Assembly (NCBI RefSeq): GCF_003205875.1
Contig: NZ_PUBZ01000110.1
Coordinates: 1 to 41,120 of the forward strand
Length of the DNA: 41,120 bases
Origin: Herpetosiphon llansteffanensis
Lineage (GTDB): Bacteria; Chloroflexota; Chloroflexia; Chloroflexales; Herpetosiphonaceae
Reading direction: 5' to 3'
Shown here: piece after piece, positions 41,118-41,120 of the stretch
How the letters are laid out: every line of letters starts with the position of its first letter
Position numbering within the stretch: the first letter of the stretch is position 1
Translations under genes and position numbers: made by a program
Notes under the pieces: model-generated
Databases searched by the model: none
Told to the model about the DNA's origin: nothing
What the model saw: only the letters and a program-made list of their open reading frames with translations

Positions 41118-41120
41118 GGG

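Overview
The window looks like a chromosomal segment of a filamentous, gliding Chloroflexota bacterium of the Herpetosiphon type. This is an inference from gene content: very large PAS/GAF kinases, many stand-alone receivers, a CHAT protease, an AP2-repeat protein, a soluble-adenylyl-cyclase-like protein, a moderate G+C content, and intergenic islands packed with short dispersed repeats. No rRNA, tRNA, CRISPR array, phage or transposase gene was seen.

Layout. 1-308 is a repeat island. 309-3717 (minus) holds asnS, a triple AP2-repeat protein and an APH-fold kinase. 3868-4737 (plus) is an SDR that converges with a translationally coupled two-component pair (4734-7207, minus): an NtrC-shaped regulator without the sigma-54 contact loop, and a membrane kinase. 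Divergent from the pair, behind two tandem palindromes, is a DUF305 lipoprotein, followed by a FabF-type ketosynthase (8247-9515). A repeat island separates this from a complete oligopeptide ABC operon on the minus strand (16157 to 10067, order A-B-C-D-F) that ends in a terminator. Upstream of it lie a nucleotidyltransferase, a McrB-like AAA ATPase and a 79-residue small protein in tandem.

19127-28738 is a dense signalling region. A 1877-residue membrane histidine kinase with a full LOV (blue-light) signature is followed in the same direction by a threonine-synthase-like PLP enzyme fused to a receiver domain, then by a stand-alone receiver whose start overlaps the enzyme's stop. A separate receiver gene converges on them. 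A GNAT acetyltransferase and another receiver form a second small operon. I regard the LOV kinase, PLP enzyme-receiver fusion and receiver as the best candidate for an undescribed system: light or ligand sensing that may directly modulate a metabolic enzyme through phosphorylation.

28893-32288 encodes a tandem class III cyclase-NTPase-TPR protein built like animal soluble adenylyl cyclase. Divergent from it is a CruF-like carotenoid gene. A minus-strand cluster (36718 to 33207) joins a CHAT protease, mobA and a glycosyltransferase. After a third repeat island come an FAH-family hydrolase, a reductase with its Rrf2 repressor and three related palindromic operators, and finally a SnoaL-like/SDR overlapping pair.

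All functional calls come from motif recognition by eye. Domain borders are approximate, and no database search was possible.
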